Shown: piece after piece, positions 54,427 to 62,823 of the stretch | Layout of the letters: each line of letters begins with the position of its first letter | Position numbering within the stretch: position 1 is the stretch's first letter | NCBI RefSeq assembly: GCF_001693255.1 | Contig: NZ_CP016474.1 | Span: 1,568,661 to 1,632,660 of the forward strand | DNA length: 64,000 bases | Reading direction: 5' to 3' | Source of the DNA: Picosynechococcus sp. PCC 7003 | Lineage (GTDB): Bacteria; Cyanobacteriota; Cyanobacteriia; Cyanobacteriales; MRBY01 | Translations under genes and position numbers: made by a program | Notes under the pieces: generated by a model | What the model was told of the DNA's origin: nothing | Seen by the model: the letters and a program-made list of their open reading frames with translations, nothing else | The model's database searches: none

Positions 54427-54757
54427 AAATTATGCTCACCTGTGGGATATGTATGAGGCATGCAGACAAATTGAAAAATTCACTCAAGGCTTAACCTGGG
54501 AAGAGTATCGTCAAAATGAATTGGTGCAAAGTGCTACAGAAAGACAATTGGAGATCCTAGGAGAAGCCGCCCGGAGAGTATCTGTAGAGTTTCAAAAAAG
54601 TCATCCTGGAATTCCATGGAGTGCACTTATCGGTCAGCGAAATGTTATTTCCCATCAATATGAAAAAGTCAGTCACAAACGAATTTGGTTAACAACACAA
54701 AAATCCCTCCCGCCACTAATGGCAGATCTAAAAAAGTTAATTCCCAACTTGGAATAA
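54419..54757 (+). CDS. hepT: HepT-type toxin (DUF86, second module)
   Basis: A 112-residue HEPN/DUF86 protein with the R-x4-H motif (R74 to H79) and the HxY tyrosine (Y81) that is the AMPylation target region in studied HepT proteins. It overlaps mntA by eight bases. Its sequence differs from the HepT at 5412-5759, and the gene order (mntA first) is the same. Its stop is 56 bases from the right direct repeat, which is the end of terD. Confidence 0.9.
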   Translation: MDRNYAHLWDMYEACRQIEKFTQGLTWEEYRQNELVQSATERQLEILGEAARRVSVEFQKSHPGIPWSALIGQRNVISHQYEKVSHKRIWLTTQKSLPPLMADLKKLIPNLE

Positions 54758-54813
54758 ACGGGCAATCACACCAGTTGATGTATTTTTTGTTGGTAGCCTA
54801 TGAAAACTAGGCA

Positions 54814-54839
54814 GTTAGCGATATTTTTTGAGTAGATTT
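54814..54839. repeat. Right direct repeat (functional 3' end of terD)
   Basis: Second copy of the 26-base repeat at 54038-54063, differing at two positions. Here it is the real last codons and stop of terD (minus strand). The two copies are 776 bases apart and flank only the mntA-hepT pair. Confidence 0.7.
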
Positions 54840-55423
54840 TCAGAATCCTGGGGGTCGAGGCCATCACCGAGGGCCGTCATCGCCCAGCCGTTTTCCTCCC
54901 GACGTAACTCGGCCATCAACATCCCGGTTTTGCCTTGGTAGGTTTCGCCGGATAGTTTGTAATGGGCGATCTCTTGGTTGTTACTCAGGTCAACGAGGCG
55001 CACAAAGGCATTGCTGATCTGGCTAAATTCCTGGCCCCGTTGTCTGCCTTGGTAAATGGTGACAGTAAACAGCAGACTTTGGATCGCCGCAGGGACTTGC
55101 TCTAAATCGACAAAAATTTGTTCATCATCTCCTTCTCCCGCGCCGGTGAGGTTGTCCCCTTGGTGGGCGATCGCCCCGGATTGGTGATGGAGATTGGCAT
55201 AGTACACAAAATCACTGGCGCTATTGAGCTTCCCTTGGGAATCTAAGCACAGCACCCCGGAGTCGAGGTCAATGCTGCCTGCGGGCTTTTTAAAGATGCC
55301 GAGGAAACCGCCCCCTGAGTTACTGGTTGCCATGTCCCAGCCGAGGCCCAGCATCACTTTTTTGAGGCCGGGGGCTTCTTTTTTGAGGGAAATGCGGTTG
55401 CCTTTTTTCAGTTGAATTGCCAT
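54815..55423 (-). CDS. TerD-family protein
   Basis: Calcium-binding stress protein of the TerD family, linked to tellurite resistance and general stress in other bacteria. It has 202 residues: QLKKGNRISLKKEAPGLKKVMLGLGWD, then SIDLDSGVLCLDSQGK, the acidic block GDNLTGAGEGDDEQIFVDLEQVP and the AFVRLVDLSNNQEIAHYKLSGE core. The usual acidic calcium-site residues (DLDSG and GEGDDE) are present. It lies 21 bases downstream of prfC. Other ter genes are not in view. Its last codons are duplicated beyond the mntA-hepT pair. Confidence 0.9.
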   Translation of the reverse strand: MAIQLKKGNRISLKKEAPGLKKVMLGLGWDMATSNSGGGFLGIFKKPAGSIDLDSGVLCLDSQGKLNSASDFVYYANLHHQSGAIAHQGDNLTGAGEGDDEQIFVDLEQVPAAIQSLLFTVTIYQGRQRGQEFSQISNAFVRLVDLSNNQEIAHYKLSGETYQGKTGMLMAELRREENGWAMTALGDGLDPQDSENLLKKYR

Positions 55424-55444
55424 AGGTTTTTACCACGCGAAACA

Positions 55445-57061
55445 TCATTTAACAGAAGAACCAATGGGGGCGATCGCCGACAATTTTAGGTGCGGGTGAT
55501 CCCCTTGGATTTGGTGGAGATTCCATTCATTTTTAAAGAGAATCACGGGCCGTTCCCAGAGATCTTTGACGATCATTGTATTGAAAATTTTGCCCGCCTT
55601 TTCTAGGGCTTCCCAACCGTTCGTCACCCAACGCGCCACACTGTAGGGAATCGGTTCGAGCTTGCTATCTACGCCATATTCACTCTGGAGACGGTGTTGC
55701 ACCACCTCAAATTGCAGTTGTCCCACCGCAGCGAGGATTGGTTCCCGCTTAAATTCATCAGCGGAATACATAATCTGCACTGCGCCTTCCTCTTGGAGTT
55801 CTTTGACCCCTTTTTGGAATTGTTTAAACTTCGAGGGGTTGGGATTTTTTAGGTAGGCAAACAGCTCTGGCGAAAAGCAGGGAATGCCTTCATATTCGAG
55901 TTTTTTGCCACAATAAATCGTATCGCCAATGGCAAACACCCCTGGATTGTTTAAACCGATCACATCGCCGGCATAGGCCTCTTCGAGGGATTCACGGCCC
56001 TGGGCAAAGAGCTTTTGGGGACGGGATAGGCGCACTGTTTTTCCGGTTCGGGCATGGCTGACGGTCATATCCTTTTCAAATTTCCCGGTACAAACCCGCA
56101 CAAAGGCGACGCGATCGCGGTGTTTGGGGTCCATATTCGCCTGGAGTTTAAAGACAAACCCAGTAAATTCGGGGTAGGTGGGCTCTAAATCTCCCAGGGT
56201 AGAGGCGCGGGGTTCCGGCTTCAGGGCATATTCTAGGAACGCACTGAGGAAGAGTTGCACCCCAAAATTAGTCATCGCACTGCCGAAGAAAATGGGCGTT
56301 TGCTTGCCTGCGTGGATTGCTTCTAGGTCAAAGTCGGCGCCGATTTCTTCGAGAATTTCTAATTCTTCTTTTAGTTGTGTGAAAAGTTCAGGATCCAGAA
56401 TGGCTTCGAGGGCCGGATCATCGATTTTATAAATGGTCTCCGTGGCAGCCTTGGTACCGTGGGCCGTCCGTTCAAATAAGTGCACTTCTTCAAGGCGGCG
56501 ATCATAAACCCCTTGGAATCGGTCTCCCATGCCGATGGGCCAATTTACCGCGTAGGTTTGCAGGCCGAGTTCCTGTTCAATTTCATCGAGGAGTTCGAGG
56601 GGTTCCCGCCCAGGCCGGTCTAACTTGTTGATAAAGGTGAAAATCGGTAGCGATCGCAGTTTGCAGACTTCAAATAACTTGCGGGTTTGCGTCTCCAGAC
56701 CCTTGGCCGCATCCACCAACATCACCGCATTGTCCGCCGCCGCGAGGGTACGGTAGGTATCTTCACTAAAGTCCTGGTGACCAGGGGTATCGAGCAGATT
56801 AATTTGATAGCCATTGTATAAAAATTGCAGCACCGTCGAGGTAATGGAAATCCCCCGTTGTTGCTCCATCTCCATCCAGTCAGAGGTGACTTTGCGCTGT
56901 TCCCGGCGGGCTTTAACGGCTCCGGCCTCGTGAATGGCACCTCCGTATAACAAAAGTTTTTCGGTGAGGGTAGTTTTACCCGCGTCGGGGTGGGAGATGA
57001 TCGCAAAATTCCGTCGCAAGCGGACGGCTTCTTCTAGCTCTGTGTGCAATTCTGTCGCCAT
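55445..57061 (-). CDS. prfC: Peptide chain release factor 3
   Basis: GTPase that recycles release factors 1 and 2 from the ribosome. G1 is [10 protein letters not shown]2 lies in [11 protein letters not shown]3 is DTPGHQDF, and G4 is [10 protein letters not shown]. Full-length family domains follow, including [12 protein letters not shown] and the C-terminal [19 protein letters not shown]. Its 538 residues are a normal length. It is first of a likely operon with terD. The start ATG is at 57061. Confidence 0.95.
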   Translation of the reverse strand: MATELHTELEEAVRLRRNFAIISHPDAGKTTLTEKLLLYGGAIHEAGAVKARREQRKVTSDWMEMEQQRGISITSTVLQFLYNGYQINLLDTPGHQDFSEDTYRTLAAADNAVMLVDAAKGLETQTRKLFEVCKLRSLPIFTFINKLDRPGREPLELLDEIEQELGLQTYAVNWPIGMGDRFQGVYDRRLEEVHLFERTAHGTKAATETIYKIDDPALEAILDPELFTQLKEELEILEEIGADFDLEAIHAGKQTPIFFGSAMTNFGVQLFLSAFLEYALKPEPRASTLGDLEPTYPEFTGFVFKLQANMDPKHRDRVAFVRVCTGKFEKDMTVSHARTGKTVRLSRPQKLFAQGRESLEEAYAGDVIGLNNPGVFAIGDTIYCGKKLEYEGIPCFSPELFAYLKNPNPSKFKQFQKGVKELQEEGAVQIMYSADEFKREPILAAVGQLQFEVVQHRLQSEYGVDSKLEPIPYSVARWVTNGWEALEKAGKIFNTMIVKDLWERPVILFKNEWNLHQIQGDHPHLKLSAIAPIGSSVK

Positions 57062-57102
57062 AAATCTGGTCTGGGGTTTGTGCTTCTGGATGAATGGTGC
57101 GT

Positions 57103-57870
57103 CTACAATTGTACTGCTTTGATCTCCCCCAGAAAGTCCTCTAGGCTTTTCCCGGCGAGAAAATCTAGGGTTTCAACCTCGGAAAAATGCTGATGGGGTG
57201 GGCAATGGGAACAAGTTTGGCGATCGCCGTGGTGCAGAGGCGTGCCGTCTTGAAAGTATTGATCTAGATCCTGTTGCAGTTGGGTCAGCAGGGCGGCAAG
57301 TTCGGTTTGGATTTGCTGATGCCAAGTTTGATTATATTGAAACGTTAGGGATTGCGGTGTTTCGCTTGGGGCGATAAACCAATAGGTCATCGCGAGTTGC
57401 TCCGGCTGATAACCCGTGGTCTCGGCCATGACGTAAAGATACAGCTTCGTTTGCCAGTGGTCTTTTAATTCCTCGCTTTGACGGGGTTGACGGTAGGTTT
57501 TCCAGTCATAAATCTGGAGAGTGTCGGCACCAAAATTGATCCAGTCACAAATAATGGTGAGCAGAAAATCGTCCATCATCAAAGTGCGGCGATATTCGGC
57601 GGCGGTTTGTTGCTGTTGTTGGTCGAGGAGCTGGGGTTGGGCGGTGAGCAGATCCTGGAGACTCTGATGGAGATTCGGGTCTATGGTAATTTGCGCCGGG
57701 GACAAGCCTAGCTGGAGTTGCTGCATCGCCTGGTGAAATCGGATCCCCCATTGCTGATTTTCCAGGTAATTGGGGTCGTTAGGAGCCGTTAGTTGCTCTA
57801 GGTAAAGGGCTTGGAATGTTGGTGGGCAGCGCTGGAAGCGTTCAAGGTGGGCTTGGGAGAGATAGAACAT
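57103..57870 (-). CDS. PD-(D/E)XK nuclease-superfamily protein
   Basis: A 255-residue protein resembling the RecB/Cas4-type PD-(D/E)XK family. Visible blocks: [16 protein letters not shown] at the start, [10 protein letters not shown] with the family His, the catalytic-like [23 protein letters not shown] with the D-x-K pair, and [11 protein letters not shown] (the QxxxY helix). A CSHCPP cysteine pair near the end may be a metal site. A stand-alone nuclease with single-strand or exonuclease activity is plausible but not shown. It precedes prfC by about 40 bases on the same strand; no cas gene is near. Confidence 0.82.
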   Translation of the reverse strand: MFYLSQAHLERFQRCPPTFQALYLEQLTAPNDPNYLENQQWGIRFHQAMQQLQLGLSPAQITIDPNLHQSLQDLLTAQPQLLDQQQQQTAAEYRRTLMMDDFLLTIICDWINFGADTLQIYDWKTYRQPRQSEELKDHWQTKLYLYVMAETTGYQPEQLAMTYWFIAPSETPQSLTFQYNQTWHQQIQTELAALLTQLQQDLDQYFQDGTPLHHGDRQTCSHCPPHQHFSEVETLDFLAGKSLEDFLGEIKAVQL

Positions 57871-57935
57871 GGAAAGTTTGAAGATTTTTTGAGGGCGATC
57901 GCCTTTTCCCTAGATTACAAAACTGGGGATGAATT

Positions 57936-58523
57936 TTATGGGAAAAGATTAGCCCAGCGATTGAGGGCCGGATCCTGCTGACAAATGGCGATCGCCTGGG
58001 CGCGCACATTGCGGATATCGTTGATCGTGCCTGTTGCGGGGTTTGTCCGCACATCCATGCAAGCGCACCCATAGCCATAACTGCCCACATTGGTCACTAC
58101 CCACTGATCCGGCGCAAAATTTGGCCAGTCCCAATCCGTCGCTACCTGGTGCCCCCCTTGGACACCAATGATCCATTCCCGGTCGGCATCATAGAGGGAA
58201 ATATTGCCTGGGGTCGGATTCGAGAACCAGCCACAGCGAGTTTCAAAGCTAGTGGAAGTTTGGGCAATGGGTTGTGGTGGTGATTGGGGTTGTACCGGGG
58301 GTTGCGGTGCCGTCGGTCTCGATGTTGCGATGCCGCCACCAGTGCCCGTTGTAGCAACCCCCTCATCACTGGCCCCGGAACGGGTTGCTGTATTGCCTGG
58401 TGGATCTTGGGTGGCCACATCTTCTGCTGGGGGAGTTTGCGGATCAGATCCAATGGTTACTTCACAGGCGCTCAAAGCCAATAACACAGCGACAGTTCCT
58501 AGCCGATAAAGGTGCTTCACCAT
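57936..58523 (-). CDS. DUF4087 lipoprotein
   Basis: An exported lipoprotein of 195 residues. The N-terminus is a signal peptide with lipobox LSAC (Cys at about residue 20). A low-complexity linker rich in Pro, Thr, Ser and Gly (about 25-90) follows. The C-terminal domain (about 93-195) has the DUF4087 pattern: ETRCGWFSNPTPGNISLYDADREWIIGVQGG, DQWVVTNVGSYGYGCACMDV and AIAICQQDPAL. Function unknown. It is probably anchored in the outer or inner membrane facing the periplasm. Confidence 0.85.
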   Translation of the reverse strand: MVKHLYRLGTVAVLLALSACEVTIGSDPQTPPAEDVATQDPPGNTATRSGASDEGVATTGTGGGIATSRPTAPQPPVQPQSPPQPIAQTSTSFETRCGWFSNPTPGNISLYDADREWIIGVQGGHQVATDWDWPNFAPDQWVVTNVGSYGYGCACMDVRTNPATGTINDIRNVRAQAIAICQQDPALNRWANLFP

Positions 58524-58722
58524 GGGTAATCTTCTCCAACGCTTCCAGTGATTGATGAAAAACTGTCTACTTCAAAAAGTGATCCTTTAATTATCCATCA
58601 TCAACTAAGTTTCTTTCAAATGAATTTTTATTTAATTTTTTGCAATCAAAAAGATGAACTATCCAAGTCCTTTCTAAATTGTTCAATCATGAGCGGTCAG
58701 ATTGTAAATATAAAAATCAAAA

Positions 58723-58890
58723 TCATACCTGGCCTAGAATAAAAGGCATTTCCCAGGGGCATTCTTTTGGCAAGTTACGTGCTGCGGTTTTATGCTCTTT
58801 TCTAAGAATTTTGATTGCGCCTTGATAAGCGGGTTTTAATTGTATCTCTATTCCCTCTAGATCTGACCCATGAGAGTCTAGTCTACCCAT
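58723..58890 (-). pseudogene. Detached C-terminal reading frame next to the DUF1232 gene
   Basis: A 55-codon frame from ATG 58890 to TGA 58723. Its end, AYQGAIKILRKEHK followed by LPKECPW, resembles the C-terminus of DUF29 proteins (AY-x-A...LP-x-ECP). It overlaps a 19-base tandem duplication; with one copy removed, this frame joins that of the DUF1232 gene at RLDSHG without a stop. It is either a lost tail of that gene or a remnant of a DUF29 gene. Confidence 0.45.
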
Positions 58891-58903
58891 GAGAGTCTAG
58901 TCT
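58866..58903. repeat. 19-bp perfect tandem duplication
   Basis: ACCCATGAGAGTCTAGTCT occurs at 58866-58884 and again at 58885-58903. The second copy encodes the last codons of the DUF1232 gene (RLDSHG) and the junction makes its TAG stop. Since 19 is not a multiple of three, the duplication shifts the frame. Confidence 0.9.
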
Positions 58904-59389
58904 TTTGATTTCTTGGATTTTCTTGCGAGTGAAATCAATAATTACTTTAAGATTATCAAGATCTGGATCAAGTCCGTATTCTACTTTTAACAAAGCGACT
59001 AATAAAACCTGTAAATATTGCTGCAATTCTTGCTGTTTCAATGTCGCTGATTCATCCCGGACAAACCACTGATCCAATTTCTCTTGTGCGGCGATTCGAT
59101 GTTCTGGTTTGATATGTTGAAAAAATGTTCCGAGGGTGACAATGAGGGCGCTGAAATCATCCCCGTAACCAACCGCTGGCAGAAAATCGGTGACAACATC
59201 CAGGGGCATGACGAAATAAGCCAACACCGCAATGATTGCCCCTTTAATCTGAAAGGGGGTTTCTGGATCTTTTAAGCAAAAATACAAAACCAAGGCATTT
59301 TCCAGGATGGGCTTGCCGATGTTATGGGGGTGTTTCTTGATCTTTGCCCAAAAGGAAGGTTCATCAAATTGGCGATCGCTTGGCGGCAT
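58883..59389 (-). CDS. DUF1232 membrane protein, possibly truncated
   Basis: A 168-residue protein. The DUF1232 core (about 30-110) contains ALVLYFCLKDPETPFQIKGAIIAVLAYFVMPLDVVTDFLPAVGYGDDFSALIVTLGTF, with two membrane-associated hydrophobic stretches and the typical P-x-D-x-x-x-D-x-x-P motif. The C-terminus is helical and polar. The start ATG at 59389 has GGAGG five bases upstream; further in-frame starts up to 59521 lack this. The stop codon is formed at the junction of a 19-base tandem duplication, so an ancestral form may have been about 48 residues longer. It diverges from leuS. Confidence 0.85.
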   Translation of the reverse strand: MPPSDRQFDEPSFWAKIKKHPHNIGKPILENALVLYFCLKDPETPFQIKGAIIAVLAYFVMPLDVVTDFLPAVGYGDDFSALIVTLGTFFQHIKPEHRIAAQEKLDQWFVRDESATLKQQELQQYLQVLLVALLKVEYGLDPDLDNLKVIIDFTRKKIQEIKRLDSHG

Positions 59390-59548
59390 CTCTCCTCCCG
59401 TGGCCCTATTGTCCATTGTGCCCGATCTTTTTCCAAGGCGAGAACAAAGGCGATCGCCCCTAAAAAAATCCCTGGCCCTCCTAGGCAGCAACCCATCCAT
59501 TCGGGGGTTAAAATAAGCCACTGACCCTTACAACACGGAGAACCAAGA

Positions 59549-62107
59549 GTGGAAACGCGATACAGTGCCGCTGATATTGAAGCGAAATGGCAACAACAAT
59601 GGCTAGAGCTTGGCTTAGACAAAACCCCTAGCCAAAGTGACAAGCCAAAATTCTACGCTCTGTCGATGTTTCCCTATCCCTCCGGCAAGCTCCACATGGG
59701 TCATGTGCGCAACTACGTGATCACCGATGTCATTGCTCGCTACAAGAGAATGCAAGGCTATCGGGTGCTCCATCCCATGGGTTGGGACGCTTTCGGGCTA
59801 CCCGCAGAAAATGCGGCGATTGATCGGGGCATTCCCCCGGCAAAGTGGACGTATCAAAATATTGCCCAGATGCGGGAGCAGCTTAAACAGTTGGGTCTTT
59901 CTATCGACTGGGATCGAGAAGTCGCCACCTGTTCCCCCGACTATTACAAATGGACGCAATGGCTTTTTTTGCAGTTCTACAAAGCTGGCCTCGCCTACCA
60001 AAAAGAAGCCGCAGTGAACTGGGATCCCATTGACCAAACGGTACTAGCCAACGAACAAGTAGACGCGGAAGGCCGCTCCTGGCGATCGGGGGCGATCGTT
60101 GAGAAAAAATTGCTGCGCCAATGGTTCCTGAAGATCACCGACTATGCTGAAGAACTCCTCCAGGATCTTAATACCCTCGACGGTTGGCCAGAGCGAGTGA
60201 AATTAATGCAGGAAAACTGGATCGGCAAATCCACCGGGGCGCACCTGGAATTTCCCGTTGTGGGCAGCGATGAGAAAGTGGCAGTCTTTACCACTCGCCC
60301 GGATACGGTCTTTGGGGTCACCTATGTTGTCCTGGCGCCGGAACATCCCCTCGTGGCTCAGGTGACAACCCCCGAACAAAAAGCTGCCGTAGATGCGTTT
60401 ATCGCTGAGGTGAGTCAAGAAAGCGAACAGGATCGTACCGCCGACGATAAGCCGAAGAAGGGTGTCCGCACTGGGGGCTGGGTGACCAATCCCTTTACCG
60501 GAGAAGAAGTGCCGATTCTGATCGCGAACTATGTGTTGTATGAATATGGCACAGGGGCAGTGATGGGGGTGCCCGCCCACGATAGCCGTGACTTTAAGTT
60601 TGCCAGCGAAAATGATTTACCGATCAAAACGGTGATTATCCCGGAAGGGGGCGACGCGACGGCGGCACTCACAGAGGCTTACACCGATGCGGGCATTATG
60701 GTGAATAGCGGTCAGTTTGATGGCTTGGTTTCTACCGAAGGGAAAAAGGCGATCGCCAAATTTGCGGCAGAAAACGGTTTTGGTCGAGAACAAATTCAAT
60801 ATCGCCTGCGGGATTGGCTCATTTCTCGACAACGGTATTGGGGTTGCCCGATTCCGATGATCTACTGTGACGACTGTGGGGTGGTGCCCGTGCCAGACAG
60901 TGATCTCCCTGTCGTATTGCCTGAAGATGTGGAATTTTCCGCGCGCGGTGGTTCACCCTTAGCCCAAATGGCAGACTGGCAAGCGGTGGATTGCCCCTGT
61001 TGCGGTAAAGCGGCCCGTCGGGAAACCGACACCATGGATACCTTTATTGATTCGTCCTGGTATTTCCTGCGCTATACCGACGCCAACAATACCGAAAAAC
61101 CCTTCGCCCTCGATCCAGTTAACGATTGGATGGCAGTAGATCAGTATGTGGGCGGCATTGAACACGCGATTCTCCACTTGCTCTACTCTCGTTTCTTTAC
61201 AAAGGTGGTGCGCGATCGCCAACTGGTATCTGTGGATGAACCCTTTAAGCGACTCCTGACCCAGGGAATGGTACAGGCGCTGACCTACAAAAATGCCCGC
61301 ACGAATAAATACGTGCCCGCCGATCAAGTTGACCCCAATGATCCCAAAGATCCAGAGACCGGCGAAGCACTCGCAGGCTTCTACGAAAAAATGTCGAAGT
61401 CAAAATACAATGGCGTCGATCCGGCGTTGGTCTTGGACAAATACGGTGCAGACACAGCGCGGATGTTTATCCTCTTCAAAGCGCCCCCCGAAAAGGATCT
61501 AGAGTGGGATGATGCGGATGTGGAAGGGCAATTCCGCTTCCTGAACCGCATTTGGAATTTGGTCGCCGCCTATGAAGTAGCAGAGACTAACGTTAAGGCG
61601 ACAGGAGAACTCTCTAAGGAAGAAAAAGATCTACGTCGGGCCGTTCACACTGCGATTAAAGAAATCCAAGAAGACCTCGAAGGGGACTATCAATTTAATA
61701 CGGCGATCGCCGAACTGATGAAGCTCAACAATGCGATCAAAGATGTTAAATGCGTCGATTCCCCCGTGTATCAAGAGGCGATCGAAACGCTGATTTTGCT
61801 GCTGGCTCCCTTTGCGCCCCACATCGCCGATGAGCTTTGGTCAAATCTCGGTCACAGTGAATCGGTCCATACTGTTCCTTTCCCACAGTTGGATGAAGCG
61901 GCCCTGACCGTGGACGAAATCACCATCGTGATCCAAATCCTCGGTAAGACCAGAGGCACGATTCAAGTTCCGGCAGGCATTAGCAAAGCTGACCTGGAAA
62001 AAATGGCGACTGCCTCGGATCTCGCCCAACGTTATATTGCAGGCAAAGACATTAAAAAAGTGATCGTTGTCCCCAATAAATTGGTGAACTTTGTGGTGAC
62101 ACCCTAG
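59549..62107 (+). CDS. leuS: Leucyl-tRNA synthetase
   Basis: Class I aminoacyl-tRNA synthetase for leucine. The 852-residue protein has the HIGH-type motif in [16 protein letters not shown], the CP1 editing domain (about 220-410) with [20 protein letters not shown] and the [15 protein letters not shown] block, a zinc-type CDDCG, and KMSKSKYNG. The C-terminal domain ends in [12 protein letters not shown] and [10 protein letters not shown], typical of the bacterial enzyme. The start is GTG at 59549 with GGAG eight bases upstream. A terminator-like hairpin follows the gene. Confidence 0.97.
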   Translation: METRYSAADIEAKWQQQWLELGLDKTPSQSDKPKFYALSMFPYPSGKLHMGHVRNYVITDVIARYKRMQGYRVLHPMGWDAFGLPAENAAIDRGIPPAKWTYQNIAQMREQLKQLGLSIDWDREVATCSPDYYKWTQWLFLQFYKAGLAYQKEAAVNWDPIDQTVLANEQVDAEGRSWRSGAIVEKKLLRQWFLKITDYAEELLQDLNTLDGWPERVKLMQENWIGKSTGAHLEFPVVGSDEKVAVFTTRPDTVFGVTYVVLAPEHPLVAQVTTPEQKAAVDAFIAEVSQESEQDRTADDKPKKGVRTGGWVTNPFTGEEVPILIANYVLYEYGTGAVMGVPAHDSRDFKFASENDLPIKTVIIPEGGDATAALTEAYTDAGIMVNSGQFDGLVSTEGKKAIAKFAAENGFGREQIQYRLRDWLISRQRYWGCPIPMIYCDDCGVVPVPDSDLPVVLPEDVEFSARGGSPLAQMADWQAVDCPCCGKAARRETDTMDTFIDSSWYFLRYTDANNTEKPFALDPVNDWMAVDQYVGGIEHAILHLLYSRFFTKVVRDRQLVSVDEPFKRLLTQGMVQALTYKNARTNKYVPADQVDPNDPKDPETGEALAGFYEKMSKSKYNGVDPALVLDKYGADTARMFILFKAPPEKDLEWDDADVEGQFRFLNRIWNLVAAYEVAETNVKATGELSKEEKDLRRAVHTAIKEIQEDLEGDYQFNTAIAELMKLNNAIKDVKCVDSPVYQEAIETLILLLAPFAPHIADELWSNLGHSESVHTVPFPQLDEAALTVDEITIVIQILGKTRGTIQVPAGISKADLEKMATASDLAQRYIAGKDIKKVIVVPNKLVNFVVTP

Positions 62108-62131
62108 ATAAAAGACGCGCGCGCATCTATT

Positions 62132-62173
62132 GGGGGGGGGTGATTTTTAACCCAGGCTTCCCCCTTTTCTTTT
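62132..62173 (+). terminator. Putative terminator after leuS
   Basis: A nine-G run (62132-62140) can pair with CCCCC (62160-62164), giving a stem with a roughly 19-base loop, followed by TTTTCTTTT. It lies 25 bases past the leuS stop, after an alternating CGCGCGCG stretch. The long loop lowers confidence. Confidence 0.4.
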
Positions 62174-62225
62174 CGTCCGCTAAAAACAAGCTCTACAATA
62201 GCAAGGACTCCACCAGCCGCCGCCC

Positions 62226-62759
62226 ATGACCCAGACCGTTATCGAAATTTTGTCTGCCGAAGAGATGCGCCGCACCATCACCCGGCTCGCTTCTCAAATT
62301 GTCGAAAAAGCCGGAAACTTAGGAGATTTAGCACTCCTGGGCATCCATACCCGTGGCGTCCCTTTGGCAGAAAATATTGCCAAGCAGATTGAAACCCTCG
62401 AAGGTATTGCGGTGCCCGTCGGTGCCCTCGATATCACGTTTTATCGCGATGACCTCGACCAAATTCGGGTACGGACGCCCTCAAAAACAGATATTCCCTT
62501 TGATCTCAATGGCAAGAATCTCGTCCTAATCGATGATGTGATTTACAAAGGTCGCACCATCCGCGCTGCCCTCAATGCGGTGAATGATTATGGTCGCCCA
62601 GAAGTGATTCGTCTAGCCGTTCTTGTAGACCGGGGCCACCGCCAACTGCCAATCCAGCCGGATTTTACCGGGAAAAAGCTCCCCACCGCCAAAGAGGAAA
62701 AAGTCAAAGTCTATCTCCAGGATTTAGATGGCCGCGATGCCGTGGAACTGATCAAATAA
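62226..62759 (+). CDS. pyrR: Bifunctional PyrR (pyrimidine regulator/uracil phosphoribosyltransferase)
   Basis: Phosphoribosyltransferase-fold protein. In Gram-positive bacteria it regulates pyr operons by binding RNA and has weak uracil phosphoribosyltransferase activity; the role in cyanobacteria is less certain. The PRPP loop is [16 protein letters not shown], preceded by [10 protein letters not shown] and DITFYRDDL. Its 177 residues match the family. No anti-terminator leader was seen in front of a pyr gene here. It converges on purH, with the stop codons about 65 bases apart. Confidence 0.94.
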   Translation: MTQTVIEILSAEEMRRTITRLASQIVEKAGNLGDLALLGIHTRGVPLAENIAKQIETLEGIAVPVGALDITFYRDDLDQIRVRTPSKTDIPFDLNGKNLVLIDDVIYKGRTIRAALNAVNDYGRPEVIRLAVLVDRGHRQLPIQPDFTGKKLPTAKEEKVKVYLQDLDGRDAVELIK

Positions 62760-62823
62760 ACAGCAAAAAAGGTGCATCGCAATTTCTACAACACACCTTC
62801 TAAATTCATTTTAAAAAGAAATC

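Noticed and set aside
5412-54757. Recent duplication of one MntA/HepT module to the second site
   Set aside because: The two pairs share family motifs only; the sequences around the active sites differ too much for recent copying.
57103-57870. Cas4 or other CRISPR gene
   Set aside because: The protein is PD-(D/E)XK-like, but no repeat array or other cas gene is in the window and the cysteine pattern is not the four-Cys Cas4 cluster.
58548-58742. 64-codon plus-strand frame
   Set aside because: AT-rich intergenic DNA with no start signal or conserved pattern; it also overlaps the end of the detached minus-strand frame.
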